From Spirochaetales bacterium (GTDB lineage: Bacteria; Spirochaetota; Spirochaetia; DSM-2461), in the NCBI GenBank assembly GCA_028533045.1, contig JAQQAP010000046.1:1-64000 (forward strand): DNA of 64,000 nucleotides. The letters run 5' to 3'. Both the position numbers and the translations under genes were made by a program. The stretch's first letter is position 1; each line of letters starts with the position of its first letter. The notes under the pieces were generated by a model. It was not told the origin of the DNA and ran no database searches. It saw only the letters and a program-made list of their open reading frames with translations. This document shows positions 9,475 to 17,354 of the stretch, one piece after another.

Positions 9475-10042
9475 TCATAGCCCCGGAAGCACCCTTTTCA
9501 AGAATAGTGTAGAAAGCGGACTGACTTTTTCCGATTCCTTCATAAAATGCAACTTTTTCCTCACCTGCAGGCATCCCCAGGACATGATCCACCACAGAAA
9601 CGCCCGAGACAGGACGGCCCACCCCAATGTAAAGACGATTGAAATCGGATGTCCCAAGCACAGAAATTATAGACTTAAGGCCGTTGTGACCGGCGCTGGA
9701 ACCTTTAAGCTTCAAGCGGCAATTACCGGGCAACAAATCCATATTGTCCACAGCAATGATCAACTTATCCGCGGTTGTTTTATACTTCTTGAGAATGGCG
9801 GGAAGGACAAGCCCGGATTTATTCATAAAAGTGAGAGGTTTAACCAAAACGACTCTTTTATCCCCGGAATAGAAGACGGCCAGGGTATAATCGGCGAGAA
9901 AGGGCTTTTTAAAAGTAATCTCTTCCTTTTCGGCAATCCGATCTAAACACAAAAACCCGACATTATGTCGGGTTTCTGCATAAGCGGGACCGGGATTCCC
10001 CAGTCCTACCAGGATGATCGTTTCCGAAAAGGGCTTATTCAG
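9449..10042 (-). CDS. pth: Peptidyl-tRNA hydrolase
   Basis: Releases tRNA from prematurely dropped peptidyl-tRNA. The core begins with VGLGNPGPAY and TRHNVGFLC, which contains the catalytic His, and continues with KPLTFMNKSG and AGHNGLKSI, all standard Pth motifs. The start is uncertain: no ATG fits. The best candidate is a CTG at 10042, giving 197 residues, with AAGGTG 9 bases upstream and an 8-base overlap with the rplY stop. Longer in-frame extensions run into the rplY coding sequence and are unlikely. Confidence 0.9.
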   Translation of the reverse strand: MNKPFSETIILVGLGNPGPAYAETRHNVGFLCLDRIAEKEEITFKKPFLADYTLAVFYSGDKRVVLVKPLTFMNKSGLVLPAILKKYKTTADKLIIAVDNMDLLPGNCRLKLKGSSAGHNGLKSIISVLGTSDFNRLYIGVGRPVSGVSVVDHVLGMPAGEEKVAFYEGIGKSQSAFYTILEKGASGAMNGINVKQA

Positions 10043-10631
10043 CCGCTTCTTCACCTTCTTCCTCTTCACTGTCGTCAGACTCACCCTTAGGACGAGTAAC
10101 GGTAACAACAGTTCTTTCTTCTGCATCAAGAACAGTAACGCCTTCGGCAATTACCACATCTTTCACATGGATGGATTCACCCAGGTCAAGAGCGGAAATA
10201 TCAACAGTTACCTTCTCAACGAGATCCTTGGGAAGACATTCAATTTCGAACATTTCCATTTTCTGTTCAAGAGTACCGCCCACCTTAGTACCGGGGGCAT
10301 TTCCTTCAAGAACAATGGGAACGTGAGTTCTAAGGGTCTTGCCCTTTTCAATCTCATAAAAGTCAATATGTTCGATAGATTCCTTAATCAGGTTCTGCTG
10401 AAAATCCTTTACAAGCACCTGAAAAGTGTCCTTACCTACAGAGAGATCAATGATGGTACTTTCGGAAATGGTCTTAAACTTTTTACCGAACTCACGGGCA
10501 TCGACAAGAATCGATATGGGATCCTGATGACCGTAAACAACAGCAGGTATTTTCCCTGCCATTCTGTATCTCCGGGAAGCTCCCTTACCAAGCTCAGTTC
10601 TAGCTTCACAACTTAGAGTCTTGTGCTCCAT
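10035..10631 (-). CDS. rplY: 50S ribosomal protein L25 (general stress protein Ctc/TL5 type)
   Basis: 198 residues: an N-terminal 5S rRNA-binding domain (about 1-95, with YGHQDPI) plus the C-terminal TL5/Ctc beta domain, ending in a long acidic tail (residues about 183-198, nearly all Asp and Glu). AAGGAG lies 8 bases before the ATG. It sits between tRNA-Gln and pth on the same strand and is probably co-transcribed with them. Confidence 0.96.
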   Translation of the reverse strand: MEHKTLSCEARTELGKGASRRYRMAGKIPAVVYGHQDPISILVDAREFGKKFKTISESTIIDLSVGKDTFQVLVKDFQQNLIKESIEHIDFYEIEKGKTLRTHVPIVLEGNAPGTKVGGTLEQKMEMFEIECLPKDLVEKVTVDISALDLGESIHVKDVVIAEGVTVLDAEERTVVTVTRPKGESDDSEEEEGEEAAE

Positions 10632-10670
10632 TCCTCTATTCTCCTTAACCGTAAATTAACATTTGTGGTT

Positions 10671-10744
10671 CTTGGACGGCAGGATTCGAACCTGCGAATG
10701 CCGGGATCAAAACCCGGTGGCTTAAACCTCTTGCCGACGTCCAA
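10671..10744 (-). tRNA. tRNA-Gln (anticodon TTG)
   Basis: 74-base cloverleaf. Acceptor TTGGACG / CGTCCAA with discriminator G; D stem GGC/GCC; anticodon stem CCGGG/CCCGG with loop TTTTGAT, giving TTG; T arm GCAGG-TTCGAAT-CCTGC. CCA is not encoded. The gene begins only 11 bases after the spoVG stop and lies 39 bases upstream of rplY, with no separate promoter that I can see, so it is probably cut out of a polycistronic transcript. Confidence 0.97.
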
Positions 10745-10755
10745 TAGTAATTTAT

Positions 10756-11037
10756 TTACTCCATCTCATGTATACCGTCTTCAGGTCCCATGTTTTCAAA
10801 GGATTCGATTATACGATCCTGTAACATGTTTCTGAAATCGGTATTTATAGGATGGGCAACATCCTTGTATTCTCCGTTCTTTGTCTTCCGGCTGGGCATA
10901 GCAATAAATGCCCCGTTGTCACCTTCAATGATTTTGACGTTATGAACGACAAAACAGTCATCGAATGTCACGGTAACATAAGCCTTAAGCTTTCCTTCAG
11001 TGTCAACCTTTCTAATGCGGATATCGGTAATTTCCAT
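10756..11037 (-). CDS. spoVG: SpoVG, RNA/DNA-binding regulator
   Basis: 93-residue SpoVG. It starts [15 protein letters not shown] and contains the conserved [15 protein letters not shown] and DVAHPIN. SpoVG proteins are small nucleic-acid-binding regulators; in Borrelia the protein binds DNA and RNA. I choose the ATG at 11037 because GGAGG sits 8 bases upstream; the earlier in-frame ATG at 11052 overlaps that ribosome binding site. It follows ispE by 37 bases. Confidence 0.97.
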   Translation of the reverse strand: MEITDIRIRKVDTEGKLKAYVTVTFDDCFVVHNVKIIEGDNGAFIAMPSRKTKNGEYKDVAHPINTDFRNMLQDRIIESFENMGPEDGIHEME

Positions 11038-11074
11038 GCAAGCATCCTCCAAATAGCGGAAAACAAGTTTCTAA

Positions 11075-11959
11075 CTATATTACAATACCGTAAGGTATAA
11101 TTTCAAGAGGTGCAACCGCATAAGTGTTAGGAAATTTACTCTTCAGGTGGTTTAAGGCCCCCTCAAGACAAATTTTATCAGTAAAAATCCCGGTCATAGC
11201 ACTGCCGCTGCCGGATAATGTAACGAACTCGGCGCCCCTAGTCAAGAGGTTTTCCTCAATCATTGCCAATTGGGGATGGTCTTTATAGGTCGGATCGGAA
11301 AAACTGTTAAAAAAAGGCCACTCCCGGGGCGCTTTTCCCTTGTATAGATCGTCAATTATCCTAGTATCCAAGCCCCAGTTGAAGTCAATTCCTTCCCGGT
11401 CTCTGTAGGAATCGAGGGCTCTAAAGGCAGAAGGAGTAGAGAGACTCAAGTCGGGATAGACAATAAGCACATGATAATCGCTTCTGGGAGTTAAAGGCTG
11501 AATAAATTCCCCTCTCCCGGTCACCACCGCTGCGACGGAATCCATAAAGAAGGGAACATCGCTTCCCAGTTCGGCAGCCAGATTCCTCCACTCCTCATCG
11601 CTCTTTACTTCGGGGGATTTTTCCTTTAACAGACGCAAAAGGGAGGCACAGTTTCCCGAACCGCCCCCTAAACCGGCTCCGGAGGGAATATTTTTCTCCA
11701 GTTCAATAAAGAGCCCCCCCTCGTAAAAACCCCGCTCCCGGCAAAGCTGCCAGGTTTTATAGAGGATATTCTGTTCCGTGGGAAAATCACAGTTTGATTG
11801 AATTTCACAACCATCGGGCCGCTCATCCACCCGAATCCGGTCGTAAAGGGATACCATCACAAAAAGGGAGCGAAGAGGATGAAAGCCCGAATCAACCGGA
11901 GGGGCCACATCAAGATGGAGATTGATTTTAGCAGGAGATAGAATCTCCCTACTCCACAT
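11075..11959 (-). CDS. ispE: 4-diphosphocytidyl-2-C-methyl-D-erythritol kinase
   Basis: 294-residue GHMP kinase of the MEP isoprenoid pathway. It phosphorylates the 2-hydroxyl of CDP-methylerythritol. Visible motifs are SPAKINLHLDV (substrate site), the glycine-rich ATP loop PSGAGLGGGSGN, and the third GHMP motif LSGSGSAMTGIF. The ATG overlaps the end of nadB by 11 bases. The adjacency to spoVG is common in several phyla. Confidence 0.95.
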   Translation of the reverse strand: MWSREILSPAKINLHLDVAPPVDSGFHPLRSLFVMVSLYDRIRVDERPDGCEIQSNCDFPTEQNILYKTWQLCRERGFYEGGLFIELEKNIPSGAGLGGGSGNCASLLRLLKEKSPEVKSDEEWRNLAAELGSDVPFFMDSVAAVVTGRGEFIQPLTPRSDYHVLIVYPDLSLSTPSAFRALDSYRDREGIDFNWGLDTRIIDDLYKGKAPREWPFFNSFSDPTYKDHPQLAMIEENLLTRGAEFVTLSGSGSAMTGIFTDKICLEGALNHLKSKFPNTYAVAPLEIIPYGIVI

Positions 11960-13520
11960 AATGACACCCTATGGAGTTATCATTACTCTTGGCCGCCCGA
12001 GTAATGAGAGAGGCGGTTACTACCGTATTACGGAGTTCAATAAGCTTACGACTCAGACGGGCTTCCCTGTAAAAACTATTTATACGATGGCTAAAGTAAT
12101 TCAGGTCGGAAAGAGCCCGATTCAGCCTTTTTCTATTTCGGATAATTCCGGTGTAGTTCCACATAAGAGAGCGGATGGTGTTACGATCATTTTTCACAAG
12201 AATCGGGTCGATATCGTCCTCTTCTACGGGAAAAATCCATTCGGGGATCGATTTTCTCAGACGGGAAGAGGGTGTGACTCCGCTGTCGGCGGACCTTTTT
12301 CCCGCCCGATAGCCAAAATAGAGGCCCTCCAGGAGAGAAATGGAAGCGAGTCGATTGGCCCCGTGAACCCCGGTACAGGCGGTCTCACCCACAGCCAGGA
12401 GACCGGGAAGTGAGGTATGCCCCTCCAAATCAACCTTGATACCCCCGCAAAAATAGTGCGCCGCAGGAACCACAGGAATAGGTTCCCGGCTAATATCGAT
12501 CCCCACGGAAGCGCATTTTTCGTGGATTCCGGGAAAACGGTCTTCCAGATTCATATCGATTTGTCTCGCGTCGAGGAAAACACAGGCCGTTCCGGTCCGG
12601 TCCATTTCCCGATAAATGGCACGGGAAACTTCGTCACGGGGGGCCAGCTCCATCATATCCGGGTTATAGCGGGACATAAAGCGCTCCCCGTCAAGATTCA
12701 CCAGCAAGCCCCCTTCCCCTCGGAGCGATTCGGATATAAGGAAGTTCTTCACATCCCGGTGAAAGAGCGTGGTAGGATGGAACTGAACAAATTCTGCATT
12801 AAGAATAGCCGCTCCCGCCCGGTAGGCCATGGAAATTCCATCCCCCGAAGCCAGGCTCGGGTTGGAAGAGTGCTGATAGACCCCCCCTACGCCTCCGGTG
12901 GCCAGAATAATAGAGGAACCGTAAATATTCATAACTTCGTTGTTCCGGGCATCCAGAACATAGAGACCGATAGCTCGAAGAGGACGGTAACGCTCCTGAC
13001 TATCGGTGGAGTGGTGATTATTGGTAATGATATCCAGGGCCTGCATATGGGGGTAAATATTAATTCGCCCCTCCAATTGAGCGGCATAGGCCAGAAGTCC
13101 TTCCTGAATAGAGCGGCCGGACAGATCCTTATGATGGTAGATGCGCCGGACCGAATGGGCGGCCTCACGGGTTAAGTCCAACTCACCCTTCCCATTACGG
13201 GAGAAGGGAATGCCCGCCCTGTCCACCAAAAGAGAGTCAACCAGATCGGGCCCTTCCGAAGCCAAAAGATGTACCGATTCACGCCAGTTCAAACCAACGC
13301 CGGCGGCAATAATATCTTTGGCCAACTTGTCCCCCGAATCATCCTGTCCGTTTCCGACAATGCCCCCCTGGGCATAGTAGGTATTGGACTGCCACGGCTC
13401 ATCGGCTTTGGTAAGAACCGTTACACTCAGCCCCTCTTCGGCGGCTCCTATAGCTGCGGCGAGACCGGAAATCCCGCAACCAACGACAATTAAATCGGAA
13501 ACAATGGGAGGATGGGACAT
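11949..13520 (-). CDS. nadB: L-aspartate oxidase
   Basis: 523-residue FAD enzyme that oxidises aspartate to iminoaspartate, the first step of de novo NAD synthesis. The FAD dinucleotide fold is VVGCGISGLAAAIGA near the N-terminus. ARGGIA-like YYAQGGIVG, FVQFHPTTLF and SESLRGEGGLLV follow, all typical of the NadB/SdhA family. The start shares one base with the nadC stop (TAATG), so the two are coupled. nadA, the usual partner, is not in the window. Confidence 0.95.
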   Translation of the reverse strand: MSHPPIVSDLIVVGCGISGLAAAIGAAEEGLSVTVLTKADEPWQSNTYYAQGGIVGNGQDDSGDKLAKDIIAAGVGLNWRESVHLLASEGPDLVDSLLVDRAGIPFSRNGKGELDLTREAAHSVRRIYHHKDLSGRSIQEGLLAYAAQLEGRINIYPHMQALDIITNNHHSTDSQERYRPLRAIGLYVLDARNNEVMNIYGSSIILATGGVGGVYQHSSNPSLASGDGISMAYRAGAAILNAEFVQFHPTTLFHRDVKNFLISESLRGEGGLLVNLDGERFMSRYNPDMMELAPRDEVSRAIYREMDRTGTACVFLDARQIDMNLEDRFPGIHEKCASVGIDISREPIPVVPAAHYFCGGIKVDLEGHTSLPGLLAVGETACTGVHGANRLASISLLEGLYFGYRAGKRSADSGVTPSSRLRKSIPEWIFPVEEDDIDPILVKNDRNTIRSLMWNYTGIIRNRKRLNRALSDLNYFSHRINSFYREARLSRKLIELRNTVVTASLITRAAKSNDNSIGCHYVE

Positions 13521-14353
13521 TAGGCTACCACCAGAGAGAAATCAAAGGCTTTTACCGAATGGGTCAAACCGCCCACGGAAATATAATCTACACCCAGGGG
13601 AGCATGGCGGCGGATTTTATCCAGATCCATATTACCGGACCCTTCAAATTTCACATCGCCGGACCTGAGTGCCACAGCATCGGATGTCATTTTCTCATCC
13701 ATATTATCAAGCATTATCACATCGACTTTGAGGCTCAACGCTTCCCGAACCTCGTCCAGGGTGCGGCATTCCACTTCAATGCGGTATTTACTGTCCCATT
13801 TATGGCGAATCCGTTCCACCGCTTTCGTGATAGAACCGGCCGCATCGGCATGGTTATCCTTAATCATAACCATATCATAAAGTCCCATACGATGATTACT
13901 TCCTCCCCCACAGGAGACGGCGTACTTGGAAAGGACCCGGTAACCGGGCAGGGTTTTTCTCGTATCCAGGATACAGCAATGCCCCTTTTCCGAGGCGGCC
14001 TGTACAAGACGATTCGTTTCACTGGCTATGCCGGAAAGAAAGGAGAGGAAATTGATTCCCGTTCTTTCCGCTTCCAAAATAGTAACGGCGGGTCCTGTGA
14101 TGCGGGCTATTTGATCTCCCCGCTTAAGAGAATCGCCATCCTTTTTTAGAAGTTCAACCTGTATAGTCTCATCCACCCGGTTAAAAACTTTCTTAAAGTA
14201 ATCAATACCAGCCAGAACCCCTTCGTCCTTACTCATGAGAACCACTTCCGTCGTCTCTGTGGAAAATATGGCCCGGGAGGTTACATCCCCCGCGTCAAGC
14301 AAATCTTCAGTGAGAGCCAATTCAAGCAAATTATCAAAATTATCGCCGTTCAT
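13520..14353 (-). CDS. nadC: Quinolinate phosphoribosyltransferase (nicotinate-nucleotide pyrophosphorylase)
   Basis: 277 residues. It converts quinolinate and PRPP to nicotinate mononucleotide in NAD synthesis. Seen: LDTRKTLPGYR, the substrate-loop GGGSNHRMGLYD, MIKDNH and VDVIMLDNMD. I place the start at the ATG at 14353. An upstream in-frame TTG (14389) is actually part of the -35 element of a good promoter. No Shine-Dalgarno precedes 14353; the perfect -10 box is 7 bases upstream, which predicts a leaderless mRNA. First gene of nadC - nadB - ispE - spoVG. Confidence 0.94.
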   Translation of the reverse strand: MNGDNFDNLLELALTEDLLDAGDVTSRAIFSTETTEVVLMSKDEGVLAGIDYFKKVFNRVDETIQVELLKKDGDSLKRGDQIARITGPAVTILEAERTGINFLSFLSGIASETNRLVQAASEKGHCCILDTRKTLPGYRVLSKYAVSCGGGSNHRMGLYDMVMIKDNHADAAGSITKAVERIRHKWDSKYRIEVECRTLDEVREALSLKVDVIMLDNMDEKMTSDAVALRSGDVKFEGSGNMDLDKIRRHAPLGVDYISVGGLTHSVKAFDFSLVVA

Positions 14354-14360
14354 GGGGGCA

Positions 14361-14389
14361 ATTATAGGAGAATTTTCGACTCTTAACAA
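14361..14389 (-). promoter_or_regulatory. nadC promoter, leaderless layout
   Basis: Minus strand: TTGTTA (14384-14389), 17-base spacer, perfect TATAAT (14361-14366), then 7 bases (TGCCCCC) to the ATG at 14353. The predicted +1 is the A of the start codon or the base before it. Confidence 0.7.
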
Positions 14390-14397
14390 TACGTCAC

Positions 14398-14427
14398 TTG
14401 ACAGGAAGAATCATAAAAATTTAATAT
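14398..14427 (+). promoter_or_regulatory. promoter of the small acidic gene
   Basis: Consensus TTGACA (14398-14403), 18-base spacer, TAATAT (14422-14427). It is divergent from the nadC promoter, with the two -35 boxes only 8 bases apart. Predicted leader of about 25 bases containing AGGAG. Confidence 0.6.
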
Positions 14428-14458
14428 AGCTAGAAGTCCAGTTCCAGGAGTCCGTCCC

Positions 14459-14710
14459 ATGTCAAATAACACTCAGAAATTGTTTTTCTTCACCTCCACA
14501 GCCAAGGAAGATGAATTCGATGAGGATATTGATAATTACGATAATGAACAGTTTAATGCTTATGATGACGGAATTGACCTGATCAAACCCGACGTGGATG
14601 AGCTGGACGACGAAGACGACGACGAATTAATCGAAGACGACAACAGCCTCCCCCTTTTTAATGAGGAGGAGATGGCTGAAATCGACGAATATGACGAGAT
14701 GGAGGAGTAA
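14459..14710 (+). CDS. Small extremely acidic protein, unknown function
   Basis: 83 residues, of which 35 are Asp or Glu, against three Lys and no Arg. The density peaks at residues 45-61. The first 14 residues are not acidic and hold a hydrophobic LFFF patch. Near the C-terminus SLPLF (63-67) weakly resembles a sliding-clamp-binding pentapeptide. I believe it is a real gene: it has AGGAG 8 bases before the ATG and a consensus-like promoter, and its stop codon abuts the stop of convergent rsfS. I do not recognise the family. DNA-mimic, chaperone-like or ribosome-associated roles are possible but untested. Confidence 0.7.
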   Translation: MSNNTQKLFFFTSTAKEDEFDEDIDNYDNEQFNAYDDGIDLIKPDVDELDDEDDDELIEDDNSLPLFNEEEMAEIDEYDEMEE

Positions 14711-15064
14711 CTACTTCTCTCCGTGAAGCACTTCCGCTTCAAACCATAAATCTTCCAACTGATAGAACTCACGAGCCTCGGCGGTCATAAGGTTTATAAC
14801 TACGTCACCGCAATCCATGAGAATCCAGGTATCGTTCTTCTGGGAATTTCCCGTTGAATAGGTAGTATAGCCGTTCTCTGTCAACCAAGTACGTATTTCC
14901 CGCCTAACCCCGTTCCCATGGGTCTGACTGCTAATAGTCGCAATGATCATGGAATCGGTCCAGCTGCACTTTCCTTCTACAGAGAGAACCTTTACATCCC
15001 CGCCCTTGTGATCTTCGATAAGGGCCGTAAGGCCTTCAATTTTATTTTTTAACGTATCTTCCAT
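14711..15064 (-). CDS. rsfS: Ribosomal silencing factor RsfS (Iojap family)
   Basis: 117 residues. RsfS binds L14 on the 50S subunit and blocks subunit joining under starvation. Motifs: VEGKCSWTDSMIIATISS, then YTTYSTGNS and WILMDCGDVVINLM. The ATG at 15064 has AGGA 5 bases upstream; an in-frame TTG directly before it is less likely. It overlaps the upstream lytR-type gene by 23 bases and ends against the acidic gene on the opposite strand. Confidence 0.95.
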   Translation of the reverse strand: MEDTLKNKIEGLTALIEDHKGGDVKVLSVEGKCSWTDSMIIATISSQTHGNGVRREIRTWLTENGYTTYSTGNSQKNDTWILMDCGDVVINLMTAEAREFYQLEDLWFEAEVLHGEK

Positions 15065-16223
15065 CAAAATCCTTTCCTAATATTATTACTACATCCACCG
15101 TATCATCGGCGATATCCTGCTGAAGCTGATGAACCCGGTCACAACGGATGAGGCTGGCCACTCTTTTGGCAGCCCCCGGATTCCCCTTTCTTTCCAAAAC
15201 GAGAGTATTTTCATAATCATCCCGGTCGGCATTTTTATAGGCATTTATCTTATAGCCGTAACTCTTGTAAAGCTGAGCCGTACGGCTGGCCAAACCGGCA
15301 ATGTCCGTCCCGTTTCGTATTTCAACGGAGATGACAATATCCTCATCACTGTAGACTTCCATGTTGGAAAGAGTATCGACAATCTGACGGGTCATCTCAC
15401 GCATAAGTTTTTCATCATAGTAGGGGAAGAGAAGCTCATTCCCATCGACAATTCTATTCTTCCCAAGAACTTTCTGAAGAACCAGACGGTCCGTATCAAG
15501 GCTCTCAAACACCTGTAAATAGGACTGAAAGGCCTGCCTGTCCAAATTGGAATCCAGGTAGGAATAAAAAAGATCACCGTACCGTTCGTCCTCAAGGTTC
15601 TCGTACATATCCCCCAGACGTCCCATGAAGGCCTTCGTAAAATCGTGCTTTCGGGTAATTAAATCGTTCTCCGTATCTCCCGGAAGTTTATAGGAGAGAA
15701 AGGTCCTGGTCTTGTCCCCGTCAAGAACAACACTGCCCGAGGGAAGAAGATTCAAGTCACTCTCCGATACCTGCCAGACAGGATTGGGAATAAACAGGCG
15801 GATTCCTTCCACCGTATCAACCGCTTTTACGAGGTCTTCCATATCCCAATGAAAATAGAAGTCTATTTCTATTCCTAAAAGAGCGCCGATTTTCTCTACA
15901 TAGGGCAAAGGATCGCCTTCGTCGAAAAGACTGTCCAGGCGGTCCATCTTATTCACGTTTTGAATAAGAGTCCCCATGTTCTCCGGGATATTATAGAGAG
16001 CTCCCCGTCCGGTGACGTTGTCGTAAAAGAAAATCTCCGTCACAAGGGGTTTTCCCTCTTCGGAAACGACAAAGGCGGAAACTATGGTATTCTGATTCTT
16101 CATGGCTTCCGTGAATTCGTCTACACGAATATTCACTACCATAAAAATAACAAGAGCCGTAAAAACTACCGCCAGGAGCAGTAAAAATAGAAATGAGCTG
16201 TCAAAGGAATTCTCCTTTCTCAA
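15042..16223 (-). CDS. LytR-CpsA-Psr-like membrane protein with LytR_C domain
   Basis: 393 residues with an N-terminal transmembrane segment (about 10-30) and an extracytoplasmic part. The central region resembles the LCP domain (WDMEDLVKAVDTVEGI, then a divergent LSYKLPGDTENDLITRK in place of the Arg-rich active site). A C-terminal LytR_C domain starts near ISVEIRNGTDIAGLA. LCP proteins attach glycopolymers to peptidoglycan; the divergence of the catalytic stretch makes that activity uncertain. TTG start at 16223 with AGGAG 7 bases upstream and a TTGA overlap with yqeK. Confidence 0.85.
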   Translation of the reverse strand: MRKENSFDSSFLFLLLLAVVFTALVIFMVVNIRVDEFTEAMKNQNTIVSAFVVSEEGKPLVTEIFFYDNVTGRGALYNIPENMGTLIQNVNKMDRLDSLFDEGDPLPYVEKIGALLGIEIDFYFHWDMEDLVKAVDTVEGIRLFIPNPVWQVSESDLNLLPSGSVVLDGDKTRTFLSYKLPGDTENDLITRKHDFTKAFMGRLGDMYENLEDERYGDLFYSYLDSNLDRQAFQSYLQVFESLDTDRLVLQKVLGKNRIVDGNELLFPYYDEKLMREMTRQIVDTLSNMEVYSDEDIVISVEIRNGTDIAGLASRTAQLYKSYGYKINAYKNADRDDYENTLVLERKGNPGAAKRVASLIRCDRVHQLQQDIADDTVDVVIILGKDFDGRYVKK

Positions 16224-16804
16224 ATATAATCTCCTAGTCCTAAGGCTTCAAAAAGCTCCCTCTCCCTTTGACAGGGCGTATGCTTCCTGGATTCCCTATG
16301 ATTCAAGATCGATATTACCACGGTCTTTACGGTGTGATCAAGATTTCCCGCTAAAGCCTTAGTTCTAAAATCATCGTCGATAAAGTCACGTCCCGGCTCC
16401 AGGAAATCAGCACAAAAAAGCACTTTTGTCAGATCGGACATGCCCACTTTTCCGGAAATATGCCAGGTTATGCTTTCAAGTATATCCTCTTGCTTAAAAT
16501 CAAAGGTTTCAACCAAAAGACCCGCACCGGCTCGTCCATGAAGAAGAAGGGGAAATTCCAACTCATCCTCCATAATATCCCAAGGGCGATAAAGATGGGC
16601 CAGACGAATTATTTCTTTTTTCTTTGTTTCCCTGGCAATATCATGGCACAAACCGGCAAAGTAGGCCTTGTCTTCATCAACCCCGAATATTCCCGCCAGA
16701 TAGCGACAATATTCCGCCGTACTGCGACAGTGGGATGCCCTTTTGGAGGAGAGTTTACTTAATAGATGGGCCTCTACCTCTTTCTCAAGACTGATATAAT
16801 CCAT
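16220..16804 (-). CDS. yqeK: YqeK-type HD-domain phosphohydrolase (Ap4A hydrolase family)
   Basis: 194 residues with the HD-superfamily metal ligands in SHCRSTAEYCRYLAG (first His) and FAGLCHDIAR (HD pair), plus LLHGRAGAGLL. YqeK proteins hydrolyse diadenosine tetraphosphate symmetrically. It overlaps the nadD 3-prime end by 20 bases. The nadD - yqeK - rsfS order is widely conserved, here with the lytR-type gene inserted. Confidence 0.92.
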   Translation of the reverse strand: MDYISLEKEVEAHLLSKLSSKRASHCRSTAEYCRYLAGIFGVDEDKAYFAGLCHDIARETKKKEIIRLAHLYRPWDIMEDELEFPLLLHGRAGAGLLVETFDFKQEDILESITWHISGKVGMSDLTKVLFCADFLEPGRDFIDDDFRTKALAGNLDHTVKTVVISILNHRESRKHTPCQRERELFEALGLGDYI

Positions 16805-17354
16805 GACGTCCTATATATTCGGCCACCGGGCCCGGTACTAAATGGTCGACCCTTTTCCCCGATTGTACCTCTTCCCGAATCTCCGTCGATGAAACGGTTA
16901 CCACCGGATTTTTTAAAAACGAGCAGGGATAGGGAAAACGCTCCTGTCCCCCTTCCCTTCGGGCGACAATAAGATCGGTTCGGGCAACAATATCCTCTAC
17001 ATTTTTCCAACGGGAAAAACCTTCTACCCAGTCGTCCCCTACAATTAACCCCGGTTTTCCCTGGAAGTCATACTGATCATAGAGATATTCGATAGTTTTA
17101 TAGGTATAGGAGGGACCTTTGCGATTCACCTCACAGCTTGATACTTCCGCCCAGGATTTCTCCCGGAAAGCCAATTCCAGCATTCTTACCCGATGTTCGG
17201 CGGAAACATAGTTATGGCCTTGTTTTAAAGGAGACATAAGAGCGGGAATAAGGAGGATTTTATCGTAAGAGAGCTGATCCACCACAGACTGGGCCAGGGC
17301 GACATGACCCAGGTGGACCGGATTAAAGCTCCCTCCCAGTATGGCGATTTTCAT
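16785..17354 (-). CDS. nadD: Nicotinate-nucleotide adenylyltransferase
   Basis: 189 residues. It adenylates NaMN to deamido-NAD, joining nadB and nadC of this window in one pathway. Nucleotidyltransferase motifs: ILGGSFNPVHLGHV at the N-terminus and SSTEIREEV at the C-terminus (ISSTxIR class). The start shares a base with the obgE stop. Confidence 0.95.
   Translation of the reverse strand: MKIAILGGSFNPVHLGHVALAQSVVDQLSYDKILLIPALMSPLKQGHNYVSAEHRVRMLELAFREKSWAEVSSCEVNRKGPSYTYKTIEYLYDQYDFQGKPGLIVGDDWVEGFSRWKNVEDIVARTDLIVARREGGQERFPYPCSFLKNPVVTVSSTEIREEVQSGKRVDHLVPGPVAEYIGRHGLYQS

Noticed and set aside
14560..14772. Serine-rich open frame on the minus strand
   Set aside because: It is the complement of the GAC/GAA/GAT-rich acidic gene and of the rsfS end. 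The poly-Ser run is a mirror of the Asp/Glu codons.
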